Counted from the first letter of the stretch, positions 34,270 to 46,839 are shown. The stretch is 64,000 nucleotides of DNA from Anomaloglossus baeobatrachus (GCF_048569485.1 NC_134357.1:62476693-62540692), one strand, 5' to 3'. The notes: a model not told the origin generated them from the letters alone. Made by a program: numbers and translations.

Positions 34270-35060
34270 GACATTACAACGACAGGAGACCCGCTCCTTT
34301 GCAATGGGAACAATGTTTTGAGGCCCTCATGCACGTCTCTATCCAGGGACAACGTGGAGCCTCCCAATTTTTGGCTGCCCTGCCTAAGGGCTATACTATA
34401 ATACACCCACTTCCTGACAATGGACACTTAATGTTTACAGGCCCTCATGCAAGTCTCTATCCAGGGACAACGTGGAGCCTCCCAATTTTTGGCTGCCCTG
34501 CCTAAGAGCTATACTATAATACACCCACTTCCTGACAATGGACACTTAATGTTTTGAGGCCCTCATGCACATCTCTATCCAGGGACAACGTGGAGCCTCC
34601 CAATTTTTGGCTGCCCTGCCTAAGGGCTATACTACAATAGACCCACTTCCTTACAATGGGCACTTCAGGTTTACAGGCCCTCATGCACGTCTCTATCCAG
34701 GGACAACGTGGAGCCTCCCAATTTTTGGCTGCCCTGCCTAAGGGCTATACTACAATAGACCCACTTCCTTACAATGGGCACTTCAGGTTTACAGGCCCTC
34801 ATGCACATCTCTATCCAGGGACAACGTGGAGCCTCCCAATTTTTGGCTGCCCTGCCTAAGGGCTATACTACAATAGACCCACTTCCTTACAATGGGCACT
34901 TCAGGTTTACAGGCCCTCATGCACGTCTCTATCCAGGGACAACGTGGAGCCTCCCAATTTTTGGCTGCCCTGCCTAAGGGCTATACTATAATAGACCCAC
35001 TTCCTTACAATGGGCACTTCAGGTTTACAGGCCCTCATGCACGTCTGTATGCAGGGGCAT
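34270..35060 (+). repeat. 118-bp tandem repeat in the hAT 3' region
   Basis: About six to seven units, each containing ccctcatgcacgtctctatc and cctcccaatttttggctgcc, recur exactly every 118 bp (for example 34656, 34774, 34892). A diverged last unit ends near 35215. The four similar open frames here are only the repeat read in one frame. Confidence 0.92.
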
Positions 35061-35627
35061 TGGTGAACCTCACAATTTTGGACTGCCCTGGCAAAGGAAA
35101 ATACTACAAAGACTCACTTCCTCAAAATGGGCACATTAGACTCAGAGGCCTTTATGTACGTCTCTTCTCAGGGACATCGGAGTGCCACACAATGTTTTAC
35201 GTAAAATCTTTCATGTATTAATCTCAAAAAGTAACATACACCAGCTCTATCTCACTATTGGGTATGTGCCCTTAACATTTCCGCCATGAAAATTCATTTT
35301 GGTGTCATTTTGGAAGGTTTTCTGGTGAGTCCGTAAAAATGGCGTAAAACGCGGACAAAATTGTTCACAGCTGTGACTTTTGAGTGATAAATGCTTCAAG
35401 GGGTCTTCCCCATGCTGTTGCCATGTCATTTGAGCACTCTTCTGAGACTTTTGTGCCATTTTTAGGGTTTCTACATGCTGCCGGGGGTCATTTCACAAAA
35501 ATACTCGGGTCTCCCATAGGATAACATTGGGCTCGGTGCTCGGGCCGAGTACACGAGTATCTTGGGATGCTCGGCCCGAGCCTCGAGCACCCGAGCTTTT
35601 TAGTACTCGCTCATCACTAGCGGTGAC

Positions 35628-35883
35628 GTCACACAGAAGACTGGAACGGCGCTTATCTCAGTAGATGAGTATATTAACACAGTGACTGTACACTATATAC
35701 ACATAGACATAGGTTTAGCGAATAAAAAATGTGAGATGACTTCATTAGGGCAACCATGTAACTTGGTCACAAAAAAAGCCATGTTTAGCTGCTCTGCATT
35801 CTGAGTAATAGAATGAGTCCTTGGTAGAGAACCTCTCGCTCTGATGTCAATTTTTCCCAGTAAGTTATATGGACCGGTCTCTT

Positions 35884-35920
<37 letters not shown>

Positions 35921-35976
35921 TACAGATATATACATATATATATAGATATAGTTATATATACATAAGAGACCAGTCC

Positions 35977-36020
<44 letters not shown>

Positions 36021-37375
36021 TTATTATTATTTTTCTTTATTATTTGTTACCAGCAAATTATTAACCATAGCTACAAAAGACAAGCTTGCCAAAGGGAAAA
36101 TGCTTCATTGTTTGATTGTAGATGATAAGCCTGTCTAATCTTTTACCATCTGCTTTGTACAATGATACAAAGATACACAAAAAGCAAACAACCAGTATGA
36201 ATTATTAAAGTGATATAAAATACTAGAAATAGTTTTATTTCAGAATGTGAACTATGGTTATCTTGTTTTTTCGAAATAAAATAAAACAAGAAAATGACAG
36301 AAATGATAGGAATTTGCAGCAGATAAATATAGTGGTATTTATATATGGCATTTATGTACCATTAGTTGGCAGAAAAAAAGCACTTTGAACCTTCAAGAGG
36401 GCAGCATTGCTGGGATGAAGAAAATTAAGTAATGTATTCTATTTTAAAAGAAAACTAGTGTCAAAGAAAATAGATAATAAAAATAGGAATAATAAAAGCC
36501 GGTGAGTCAATCTGAAAAGGCCCTCAAAAAAAAAAATGGCAAGATAAAAGCGAAAAATAGCAAGTAACTTTGCAGTGTCAGAACAGAAAGGTTGAGGGCA
36601 AGCCACCATGATAGATTTGGGTGTTAGAGATGGGGTGAAGGGGGTTGCAATACAAGCACTGCACTGTCCTATGATCTTTTTTTACCCTTGGAGCCTGAAA
36701 ACCCATCTTATTTATTCTTTTTCTTGAGCTTTTTACTGCTGCCAACTTATCAAAGGCCCAAACCAGCGCTACTTTGGTATTGTATGCAGGGCCGCCATCA
36801 GCATTATTCTAACTTCATAACTAGGCTGCGAGTGTGAGGCTCTTGATACATCATTTCTATGGTTGTTTACATGTATAATTATTCACACAAACAGATTTTA
36901 TAAGATAGAGTAATTCAAGTGCAGGAGTTTCACTGGGTATGTAACAATGGGAAAAGGAATCCTAGGCTGACTTTAAGACTGGGGCCCCTGTGCTGTCCCT
37001 TAACTCAAAGGTAGGCTTGATGGTAGCCAGGTTTGAGCCCCCAGAGTGGCTCTGTCTTCTGTCCAAGCCCTGAGACTACGCCAAACCCACTCAGTGAGCT
37101 GGCTGGACACCCAGTAACAAAAACCCCACAAATAGGCACTGACAGGGGTAAAAGAAAACTCACGCACACTGCACTCAAACACAAAGGAGGGACAGTATGT
37201 GAACTGGGGAGCAATGCAAAAAGGGGTGGGAAATCAACACACAACTGGAGAACTCGCACACCGTGTAGAACCATCACTTGTAGATCACCATAGGACTGGA
37301 TAACCACTGGAACTGAGGAAGCAAAAGCTATATCCGGCACTCAGTCCCAGAATCCAGAACCTTATAAGGGCTGGT
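35628..37375. other. Unassigned DNA with a TA microsatellite
   Basis: A TA-rich block at 35885-36018 is bracketed by tatggaccggtctctta and its near inverse (taagagaccagtccata), forming a small palindrome. The rest is AT-rich and shows no exon. Open frames at 37000-37340 have no domain. Confidence 0.45.
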
Positions 37376-37460
37376 AATAATAATAATAATAATAATAATA
37401 TTTATTCCTTAATATAGCGCTATTAGTCCACAGCACTTTACATACATCGGCAATCAGCAG
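37376..37460. repeat. (AAT)n plus common vertebrate repeat tail
   Basis: The sequence aataataat...atttattccttaatatagcgctattagtccacagcactttacatac matches a motif very common in amphibian and fish DNA (recalled, not searched). The parent element is not settled. Confidence 0.5.
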
Positions 37461-37862
37461 CCAGCGCTCCCAGCAGATGATCACAGGCCAGTAAAAATCA
37501 ACTCCCGCTGTGCTAGAGAGCAGTGACGCCAGAAGCAGCCAAGGCCCAATCCAGGCTGTGCAACTAAATAAAACCAGTCTGTTTGTCGGACTATGCAGTG
37601 TGAACAGAGTCCGATGCCACCATGACCCCCAGCAAGTGCAACGCTGAACACTGCACGACTAGGAGTCAAGCATGAAGACTCCAGCAGAAGGTTCATTTTC
37701 CAGCTGAGTTCTTGTAGTTAGGCACAGTTACAGTAGGTAAAAGACAATTTAGAAACAGAGCTGTGTAGAGATCATGCAAAGCTGTAGATGGCTGACAAAC
37801 ACTGACAGGAGACAGTAGGGAGGGGTTACTTACATCGGAAAAGGGAAAGGACAAACTTCTAA

Positions 37863-38426
37863 AGGTGGCTTTACATGCTACGATTTTGCTACAGCGATCT
37901 CGTTGGGGTTACGGAATTTGTGACGCACATCCGGCCACGTTAGCGATCTTGTTGTGTGTGACTCCTATGAGCGATTTTGAATCGTCACAAAAATGTTCAA
38001 AATCGCTCATCGGTGACATGCCCCCCTCCTCCCAATTATCGTTGCTGATATTTGGGCAATGTAGTTCATCGTTCCTGCGGCAGCACACATCGCTCCGTGT
38101 GACACCGCAGGAACGAGGAACCTCACCTTACCTGCATCCCGCCCGCAATGAGGAAGGAAGGAGGTGGGCGGGATGTTTGTCCCACTCATCTCCGCCCCTC
38201 TGCTTTGATTGGGCGACCGCTTAGTGACGTCGCTGTGACGCCGAACGAACCAGCCCCTTAGAAAGGAGGCGGTACGCCGGTCACAGCGACATCGCTATGC
38301 AGGTTAGTATGTGTGACGGGCGATTTTGTGCGCGACGGGCAGCAATATGCCCGTGTCGCACAAACGATGGGGGCGGGTCACACGCTAGCGATATCGGTAC
38401 CGATATCGCAGCTTGTAAAGCCCGCT
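37863..38426. mobile_element. Harbinger-like MITE, copy 2 (564 bp)
   Basis: The ends are AGGTGGCTTTACATGCTACG and the inverse of gcttgtaaagcccgct, flanked by TAA at 37860-37862 and 38427-38429. The interior matches copies 1 and 4 (gtgacgcacatccggcc, gatatcggtaccgatatcgc). It is non-coding. Confidence 0.75.
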
Positions 38427-38429
38427 TAA

Positions 38430-39827
38430 AAGGCAAACTGATTACATAGCAATGTAACAAAAACAATATGAAGACAATACAATACTGTATGATTCCCAAG
38501 TCATGGGACAAGACAAGCATAGTACAAAGGGTTTTGCCGACAGGTGCCTGGTGTTAAAAAAGTGCCTGTTCGCCAGAATGTTAATATGGACAAAACAACT
38601 GGAGCTAACTGATTTCACTTTGGTGAAAGGAACAGGTCCAATCATAGGGTCATTTCACCAAAATTCCACCCAAAAAATAGGGACCTGTTGAAAGGCCTTC
38701 TACACTAATACAGTCACCTGCCCCTTTCTTTTCACTTCTTCCTGCTCCACAGTGGCCTGCTGTATGGCCGCATGCGAGAGAAGGATGAACAGGAGGAGAC
38801 TGAGGCATCAGATATCCACAGTGGTGGGTTTACTGAACTAGTCATTTGCCATCTAAACCAGAATCCATCAACTGCAGCCCTTTTGGTGAATAACACGTCC
38901 GGGCCTTCGTTACTGCTGCAACTTGTGTTCTGGCTGAAAGAGAGACAGTGTGGGGAGGAGGCCAGGTTGAGCTCCCGAAGCTCTAGCCTATTCTGAGCTC
39001 TGTAAAGGCTGGCAACAGATACAGTGCAATAATTTCACAGGTCTGCAAAGATAAAATTGTTTGAAAAGTAACAGGTGATTTTTATATACATTGAACAATG
39101 AGCTAATTAAAAATATTGAAAAAAATCCATCACATACAGTTTTTTCACAATAATTGAGCTTTTGCACTTTTTGCTCCAATTGCAGTACTTGCGTAAACAA
39201 GTCACCCCAAGGCTCGAATTAAAATACCTTGACATGTATGGTTACATACTCAATCCATCTTCATTTCAGACTGATGTATTAAAATCCTGGAAGCTTTGTA
39301 AATAGGATTTTACTAAATGTCGATACTAGAAAAGACAATTTTATATTCTTTCAGAAGAAAGATTAAGCCTAGCCACACAACTATATCATCTGTACTTCTG
39401 TAAATACATGTTTTTCAAATGATCAGGAGCTAATCTACCCTGAGAACAAAAGATTGTGCATGCCGAAATCCACATGTCTAATCCTTCTCTTATCTAACAT
39501 CTCCAACCAGTAAACAGTCAGGAGATTTCCATACATATTTGCCTAATCTATTGATTTTTGGGAAGACCCATTAACCAGCAGTCCTTGCCAAAATCTATGG
39601 GTTAGAACAACTTTTTGTGCTTAAGCTGCTGCCATATGCCCCAGGCAGCAACTCAATTCCCATTAAACAAATAGGATCAGGCATATCGAAATTTAACAAC
39701 ACTATCTTTTTTTCCCCTGACATCTGCAATTAAGAAGGTTGGGAAATAAAAAATCCATATATGTGGGGAGGCTGGCTGTTCCTGTCAAACTTTCGATTGG
39801 TTGACTAAGTTTTACACAGCATAATTT
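38430..39827. other. Unassigned DNA downstream of the polymerase exon
   Basis: No exon or bounded repeat was recognised. Open frames at 38503-38996 show no domain. This lies beyond the likely poly(A) site of the polymerase gene. Confidence 0.4.
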
Positions 39828-39833
39828 TTTATT
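39828..39833 (-). promoter_or_regulatory. Candidate poly(A) signal of the polymerase gene
   Basis: AATAAA on the minus strand lies about 25 nt past the stop codon at 39858. Such a short 3' UTR is unusual, so a later signal may also be used. Confidence 0.4.
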
Positions 39834-39857
39834 TTCTTTTACAAAAATTATTGATCG

Positions 39858-40022
<165 letters not shown>

Positions 40023-40029
40023 TTATAAG

Positions 40030-40839
40030 TAGTGATGACTGAGCACTACTAACACGCTAGGTACGGGGTAGTACTAAGTGAACGGTAAAAAGGAGGGGAA
40101 GGGAAATCCTGTGTCTAGGGAAGGGGGAGATGGTGACCCCTGACCAAGCCTACCCCTGGGCCCTAGGTTCCACCCCTATATGCCAAGCCGTATACCTGAC
40201 CCTAGGCTGACCCTGTTCTGGGTCCTAGGTAGGGAGTGGATGGGATGAACTCTTCTTCAACCCCACTAGGCACTAAAGGACACACAGGGATTCTACTGAT
40301 AAGTGCAAGCCACCTACTTGTATCCAGAACTTGTGAAGGAACTGAATATCACCAGCACAAGCCCAGGGAAAATTAGAGTATTTAAACCCAAGGGGAAGTA
40401 CAGATAATTAGCAGCTAAAGAGAAGAGAAGCTCCCTTGGGTCCTAAAGGGAAAAGGAAGAAAACCCAGCAGAGGGGATACCCAGTACACTGAATACTAAC
40501 AGAAGGAAAAATAGAAAGTCCGGGAGCATTTTGCACAGCCAAACTCTGTGAACTTCTATTTAAGGACACCATAGGACTGTCTGTTAACTTTGACACACCC
40601 GTTTTAACTACCATGGTTGGGAATTCAGTACTCGTAAGAGCAGCTTAACACTCAGATGGTCGTGACTCGAGTACCTGAGTATAATGGAAGTCATTGGGAA
40701 ACTCAAGCATTTTTGCAGGAAATCTTGTGGAAAAATGCTCGAGTTCCCATTGACTTCCATTATACTTGAGTAGTACCCATCCAAGCATCCAACTGTTCAT
40801 TACTGAGCCCCCGAGCATGGTAATGCTTGCTCATCACTA
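40030..40839. mobile_element. Non-autonomous hAT element
   Basis: The ends are TAGTGATGACTGAGCAC and the inverse of gcttgctcatcacta. The flanks TTTATAAG (40022-40029) and TTCATAAG (40840-40847) differ at one base, an aged 8-bp duplication. Inside near the right end is a small palindrome (gactcgag...ctcgagttcccattgacttc). Its first 11 bp at the right end equal those of the hAT at 29698-35619, a likely source of transposase. No coding content. Confidence 0.75.
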
Positions 40840-40847
40840 TTCATAAG

Positions 40848-41199
40848 TTGGTTTTCATGTAATAAGTTTGATTAACTAAACATATGAAAGATGGGGCTAC
40901 ACACAGTTTGTAGTTTAACAGTTCAAATATCACCAATATAACCATGGACCTTCCCAGCCTGATAATACCAGCTGTCTGCTTTACCTTGGCTGATTATCAA
41001 AAATAGGGGGGATCGCAAATCTTTTTTTTTTTTTTAATTATTTATTTATATGTATTGGGAGTCAGAGATGTGTTCAGGCATCTTGTCTATGCCATTCCCA
41101 TTCCATTTGAGCGCAGTTTCTATCCACTTCAACAACAACTGGGGTCACAGGTCACAACACCACATGCACCCCACATTCCCTGCAGGTACACACAAGGTC
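40848..41199. other. Unassigned DNA
   Basis: No gene was recognised. Text such as accatggaccttcccagcctgataatacc looks repeat-derived. Confidence 0.35.
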
Positions 41200-42415
41200 A
41201 AAACTAAAATCCTTGTTGCCTTCCTCCAGGGGCTGGTGTCCACACCAGGGGGTGGGCCAGGCGGTTGGCTCCACCCACCAAGGAGTTCACAGCCCTGGAG
41301 GCGGGAGAACCAAGCAGTTGAAGCCAGACTAGAGTCTGAGGAAGAGTTAAGCTAGGGAAGTGATGGAGTAAAGATAGAGTTTTGAGGAGGAGGTGGAAGG
41401 AGTTGAAGTGGAGAGTTAGAAGTGGTAGAGGAGCTAAAGTAAGAGCAACAGAGAAAGTGACAGAAAGAAGCCTGAAGTTGGTCCGGGTGTGTGCCCCAGA
41501 CTGAGACAGCAAGGTTGGCAGATGGCGGTGACTGTCTGCAGGCGAGACTGATTGGAGGTTGCCGAAAGGACCGTGGACGGGTGGTGACCCGGCGGTACCG
41601 GAGCGGTATACGAAGATTAGTCAGCACCAGGGCAGGGGCCTTTCGGATCCTGGCAAGGCTAGGAGTCACTGAATTTGCCAAATCCGTCAGTGAAGGGGAC
41701 GACTGTCTCCCAACAACCAAGTCCCGTTGAAGGCAACAGTCCAACCGTTAAGGGGAGACACCGCCACCGCCAAGGCACCAGTTTCCCAGGGCCAGCGCCT
41801 GCGGGCAAGAGTGGAGCTCCTCCGGCTCATATCCAAGCTGGGGGGCGGGTTACCGGTGGGAACCCATCGCTACCAAACAACAACACATAGGTGCAGGGAA
41901 GAGACCGTCACCGCTAACTGCAGGGAACATCAGCACCGTGAACCGTCCGAGGGACCCGTCCAACCAGCAGTTTGTTTACCGAGAACTGTGTCGTGTTTAC
42001 TGGCTGAGTGAGTACCTCCGTGCCGTGCGGCACAGCGCTGTCCCTGCGCCCCTGCACCTCCACAGGCCCCATACCCGCCTGTCCACCATCCCAACCCCAT
42101 CACAGGGCCCCGGGATCACCAACCCCTACCCACGGAGGGGCAACACAACAACTGGCTGCTCCACACCATCACTCCCGGGATCCCCAGCCAGAGCAGCGGT
42201 GGTGTACATTCAATCACCACAACCGTGGGTGGCGTCACGGACAATAAACTATCCCCAAATCCCAATCCCCTTTCACTCACGGGCGAGGAGTGCCGCTCGA
42301 GTCCCCGGGATCCGGCCCATCGCTCGAGCCACCGAGCAGCGGCAGGCCGCAGCAGCCGCGGCAGCCGGACCCGAGCAGTGGGAGAGCGCGGCGTCCCCTC
42401 CTCCGCCCGCGACAA
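41200..42415 (-). repeat. GC-rich dispersed repeat, third copy (inverted)
   Basis: At 42225-42245 the plus strand reads accgtgggtggcgtcacgg, the inverse of the hallmark in the copies at 2.8 and 25.9 kb. GC-rich sequence with the same texture runs back to about 41200. It contains several open frames (41491-42531) that are explained by GC-rich repeat sequence. Ends are not well defined; possible solo LTR, old. Confidence 0.5.
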
Positions 42416-42448
42416 TTGTAAATTTGATACTGTGGACTAAATGTGACT

Positions 42449-42765
42449 TTAAGGGGTATTCCCATCTCCAAGATTCAATATGTAGTAGGTTTATTAATAT
42501 TAATAATAATAATAATAATAATAAATATTAGCAAATACCTCCAACTAGAAATGTAGTATAGTTCTCCTGATATATTCATGTATCTTATCTCATGTGCAGG
42601 GCATTGCAGCTTAGGTATCCATTGTTATGACCACGAGCGACTAACTGTCACTATAAGTGGATGTAACTATCAATACCTAAGCTGCAATGCCCTGCATATG
42701 AGGTAAGAGACATGACTATATCAAGAGAACTATACTACATTTCTAATTGGAAATATTTACTTTTT

Positions 42766-42800
<35 letters not shown>

Positions 42801-42857
42801 ACCTATTACATATTGAATAGTATCTTGAAGATGGGAATAACCCTCTAAGCCTTGCAA
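42449..42857. mobile_element. Palindromic MITE with (AAT)n arms
   Basis: The left end aaggggtattcccatctcca is mirrored by atgggaataaccctct. Inner arms mirror as well: gcagggcattgcagcttaggta against its complement at about 42680, and (aat)n against (att)n. It is about 410 bp and non-coding. Confidence 0.7.
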
Positions 42858-43760
42858 CCCTATAAGGGTGAAATTATTACAGGAGAACCCATGAGAAAAT
42901 GAGAAAGAAGAAGGGAAAGAGGAAAGAAGGTAGAAAAGACTGAAATGAAAAAGGAAAAACAAAGGGTCGAGCATCTGTACAAATTTAACAAAGTGTCACA
43001 GACACTAAATAAATTGTCCTTTACAGGGAATTGTATCAACTACATATTTTTACTAATTAAAACCTGACACTGAAATATATATTTCTGAACCACTTTTTTT
43101 CTAATTGTGATTTTATTTTACCTTTTTTTACATGATTCTGGGGACGGCCACCTTTGCATTACTAAGAGATATGCTACAATAACTAAGAACCCTATCTGAG
43201 AATTGTCTGGGGATAAGAGATTTCTACACAAAAAGGAAGTATCAACCTATTAGGAGGCTCAGTGTGAAAACTGAAATATTTCAGGATATCTTTAAATATA
43301 TACAAGTATATAGTGATATGACAATTGTGGAACATGAAAATAAAAAATGATTGGAACAAGATTCTGGTTACATATTCCCTTTAAAAAACAAATCCAGCTA
43401 TGAGCCGACACATTTCTTTATCGATGGAGTCCAGGCTACAGGGGATCCTGTGCCCTTTCTTGGCCCTGCTAAATGGATGGCAGGGGCGTAACGTAATATT
43501 GTGCACAGTATACTATGCATGTAATATTGTGCATGTACAGTATACAGCGTGTGTTTTTCTGTAGTGGTATGTGAGTGCATGTGGAAAAACTGTATCAGAA
43601 GAAAACACCACGCACCAGAACAGCAAAGGGAAGGCGAGTATAATTGTTACATTTTTTAATGTGTGCGGCGTGATGGAGATCATATGTTCCAGGATGGGGA
43701 CATACATAGAAGGATGTGGGAGAAAGATACAAGCATGGGATGGGAAATCTGGGTGAACTT
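42858..43760. other. Unassigned DNA
   Basis: No gene or clear repeat boundary was recognised. The AT-rich part at 43000-43390 has repeat-like texture. Confidence 0.35.
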
Positions 43761-43761
43761 G

Positions 43762-45290
43762 GCTCTTTTTCTCAGCACCCAGCTTTTCCATGCTCTGCTA
43801 AACATCTTTCCCTCAGCACCCAGCTATTCCATGCTCTGATATCAAGGGAAAACTGGGTGCTGAGGGAAAGATGTACAGCAGAGCATGGGGAAAGCTGGGT
43901 GCTGAGGGAAAGATGTACAGCAGAGCATGGGGAAAGCTGTGTGCTGAGGGAAAGATGTACAGCAGAGCATGGGGAAAGCTGGGTGCTGAGGGAAAGATGT
44001 ACAGGAGAGCATGGGGAAAGCTGTGTGCTGAGGGAAAGATGTACAGCAGAGCATGGGGAAAGCTGTGTGCTGAGGGAAAGATGTACAGCAGAGCATTGGG
44101 AAAGCTGGGTGTTGAGGGAAAGATGTACAGCAGAGTATGGGGAAAGCTGGGTGCTGAGGGAAAGATGTACAGCAGAGCATGGGGAAAGCTGTGTGCTGAG
44201 GGAAAGATGTACAGCAGAGCATGGGGAAAGCTGTGTGCTGAGGAAAAGATGTACAGCAGAGCATTGGGAAAGCTCGGTGTTGAGGGAAAGATGTACAGCA
44301 GAGTATGGGGAAAGCAGAGTGCTGAGGGAAAGATGTACAGCAGAGCATGAGGAAAGCTGGGTGCTGAGGGAAAGGTGGGCAGCAGAGCATGGGGAAAGCT
44401 GGGTGCTGAGGGAAAGATGTACAGCAGAGCATTGGGAAAGCTGGGTGTTGAGGAAAAGATGTACAGCAGAGTATGGGGAAAGCTGGGTGCTGAGGGAAAG
44501 ATGTACAGCAGAGCATGAGGAAAGCTGGGTGCTGAGGGAAAGATGTACAGCAGAGCATGGGGAAAGCTGTGTGCTGAGGGAAAGATGTACAGCAGAGCAT
44601 TGGGAAAGCTGGGTGTTGAGGGAAAGATGTACAGCAGAGTATGGGGAAAGCTGGGTGCTGAGGGAAAGATGTACAGCAGAGCATGGGGAAAGCTGGGTGC
44701 TGAGGGAAAGATGTACAGCAGAGCATGGGGAAAGCTGTGTGCTGAGGAAAAGATGTACAGCAGAGCATTGGGAAAGCTCGGTGTTGAGGGAAAGATGTAC
44801 AGCAGAGTATGGGGAAAGCTGGGTGCTGAGGGAAAGATGTACAGCAGAGCATGAGGAAAGCTGGGTGCTGAGGGAAAGATGGGCAGCAGAGCATGGGGAA
44901 AGCTGGGTGCTGAGGGAAAGATGTACAGCAGAGCATTGGGAAAGCTGGGTGTTGAGGGAAAGATGTACAGCAGAGTATGGGGAAAGCTGGGTGCTGAGGG
45001 AAAGATGTACAGCAGAGCATGAGGAAAGCTGGGTGCTGAGGGAAAGATGTACAGCAGAGCATGGGGAAAGCTGGTTGCTGAGGGAAAAATGTACAGCAGA
45101 GCATGGGGAAAGTTGGGTGCTGAGGGAAAGATGTACAGCAGAGCATGGGGAATGCTGGGTGCTGAGGGAAAGATGTATAGCAAAGAATGTGAAAGCAGGG
45201 TGTCAAGGGCAAGATAGATATCAGAACATAGGAAAGCTGGATGCTAATAGAAAGAGGGATTTCAGAGCATGGGAAAGCTAGGTGCTGAGG
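43762..45290 (+). repeat. 42-bp minisatellite with 504-bp higher-order structure
   Basis: About 33 units of 42 bp (core agcagagcatggggaaagct, then gggtgctgagggaaagatgt). Since 42 is a multiple of three and most units lack stops, long frames of about 500 codons run on both strands; these are artefacts. Variant units recur every 12 units (504 bp): for example the ggcagcag variant at about 44374 and 44881, and agctcggtg at about 44270 and 44775. The first two units (43762-43838) are inverted. Confidence 0.95.
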
Positions 45291-46672
45291 GAAAGAGCTG
45301 AGTGTCATTGTCATTATCCTGTACCCCGAGTGTCGTTTTAATTATCCTATACCCAGAGTGCCGGTGTACGGTGGGAGGCCAGGTCCAAGTTTTGCATTGG
45401 GGACCATCGAACTCTAGTTACGTCACTGATACATGGTTATCTGAGGGTAGAAACGTACTCAGTCTTAGCTGCAGTTATGGAATTGGGAACCTTTCATGAG
45501 CATATGTGGATGTGAATGTGGATTTTTGCAGTTGTACAAAAATCCCGAACATGGAGTGAATGGTTCAATTACAGTGGGAATGGTTTTCGTTTTTCCTCTA
45601 ACACGATTATCAGTATTCTTTGATATTTCTTGCACAGTTTCACGTTTGGACTCCGGCACAGGTGGGGTATTATCATTGGCATCTGTCAGCATGCCCATTC
45701 AAGACCTTGGCGTGGAACCAAGAACTGGTACGAAGTAGACGCTTTACTCTTACATTGTTATTGAGCGACTTCATTTGACTTTTATTTTTTGCATTATTGG
45801 TTTACTACAGTCTTATTCCACGTAGTCAAGGTGTTTATTTAATGATTACAATCAGCACTATTCTTTATGCCTTCCTAGCACAGGAAAAAAATAATGATTG
45901 TGTGTCTTCATCTACATTTTTGCCATTTCGGAGCGCAGCTTATAGCTAATCTCTAATCAGCATCAATCAAGCTTATATGAAATGCTTAAGAGCAGCTGGC
46001 TCTCCCTTGTGTTCTCTGTGCCCATCAATTCCGTTATTTTAATGCCTGCAAATAATGCTTTTGTGGCTGTAAACATGACCATTAACTACACTTAGTGCAG
46101 AACAAATGCCCATGGAAAGCAATGTGCTCTGATTTGCAGCTTCCTATATTTATATGTTGACATTGATAATCAATAGCACTAAAACCAGCGGCAGCAGAAC
46201 CAAGGACTTTTAGACTATCATTAATTGAGGGATATTTTCCAATCATGGCTAATCAGTGCATTTAATGAGAGCTAGATACATGAGCGCTGTGCTCTTCATT
46301 CATGCTTCATCTCATATTAGCAGCATTTGTTAACTATTTACTAACTCTATTTTTGTGTTTTTCGCTTTTATTTTTAGTTTTTTTCTTCCCAAAGACATAA
46401 CATACTTTTTTTTACCTTTGACGTAGCTAGATGAAGAATTGCTTTTTTCCTAGACAATGATAGTTTTGAATTAAACTATTTGTGTCACCATATAATGCAT
46501 TTAGAAATAAAATCCCTGGTGTTGTGAAATGATGAACAATTTACACTTCCAATATTGATTTCTGGGTGTTGGTTATATATCAATCTGTGCCTGATAAATA
46601 TTACCTAACAGAAAGATGCTGCAGACAAATATGATTACAGTGACACCAAATATAGCATATACTGTATATACA

Positions 46673-46673
<1 letters not shown>
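45291..46673. other. Unassigned DNA, possibly single-copy
   Basis: No domain was recognised in short frames at 45302-45738. The stretch 45840-46560 has no repeat structure that I can see and could be ordinary intron or intergenic DNA. Confidence 0.4.
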
Positions 46674-46715
<42 letters not shown>

Positions 46716-46716
46716 C

Positions 46717-46769
<53 letters not shown>

Positions 46770-46839
46770 CATACATACATACATACATACATACATACAT
46801 ACATACATACATACATACATACATACATACATACATACA
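46674..46839. repeat. Compound (TA)n and (CATA)n microsatellite
   Basis: TA runs with interspersed CATA are followed by about 17 perfect CATA units. It ends exactly at the Helitron end next to it. Confidence 0.95.

Larger units (their letters stand above)
29698..35619 (+). mobile_element. hAT transposon, full length (5,922 bp) with 8-bp target duplication
   Basis: The ends are TAGTGATGAGCGAGTA and its exact inverse. They are flanked by GCGGTGAC at 29690-29697 and 35620-35627, a perfect 8-bp duplication as expected for hAT. The subterminal parts are rich in ctcg/gagtac motifs (likely transposase binding sites). It holds one transposase gene with a few breaks, and tandem repeats on both sides. 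The perfect duplication argues for a fairly recent insertion. The non-autonomous element at 40030-40839 has related ends. Confidence 0.92.

Noticed and set aside
41491-42531. Pro/Arg-rich frames in GC-rich DNA
   Set aside because: The area matches a dispersed repeat found twice more in the window; no conserved domain or splice structure.
43513-45499. CRISPR-like array
   Set aside because: Units are contiguous with no unique spacers and the context is a vertebrate genome; this is a minisatellite.
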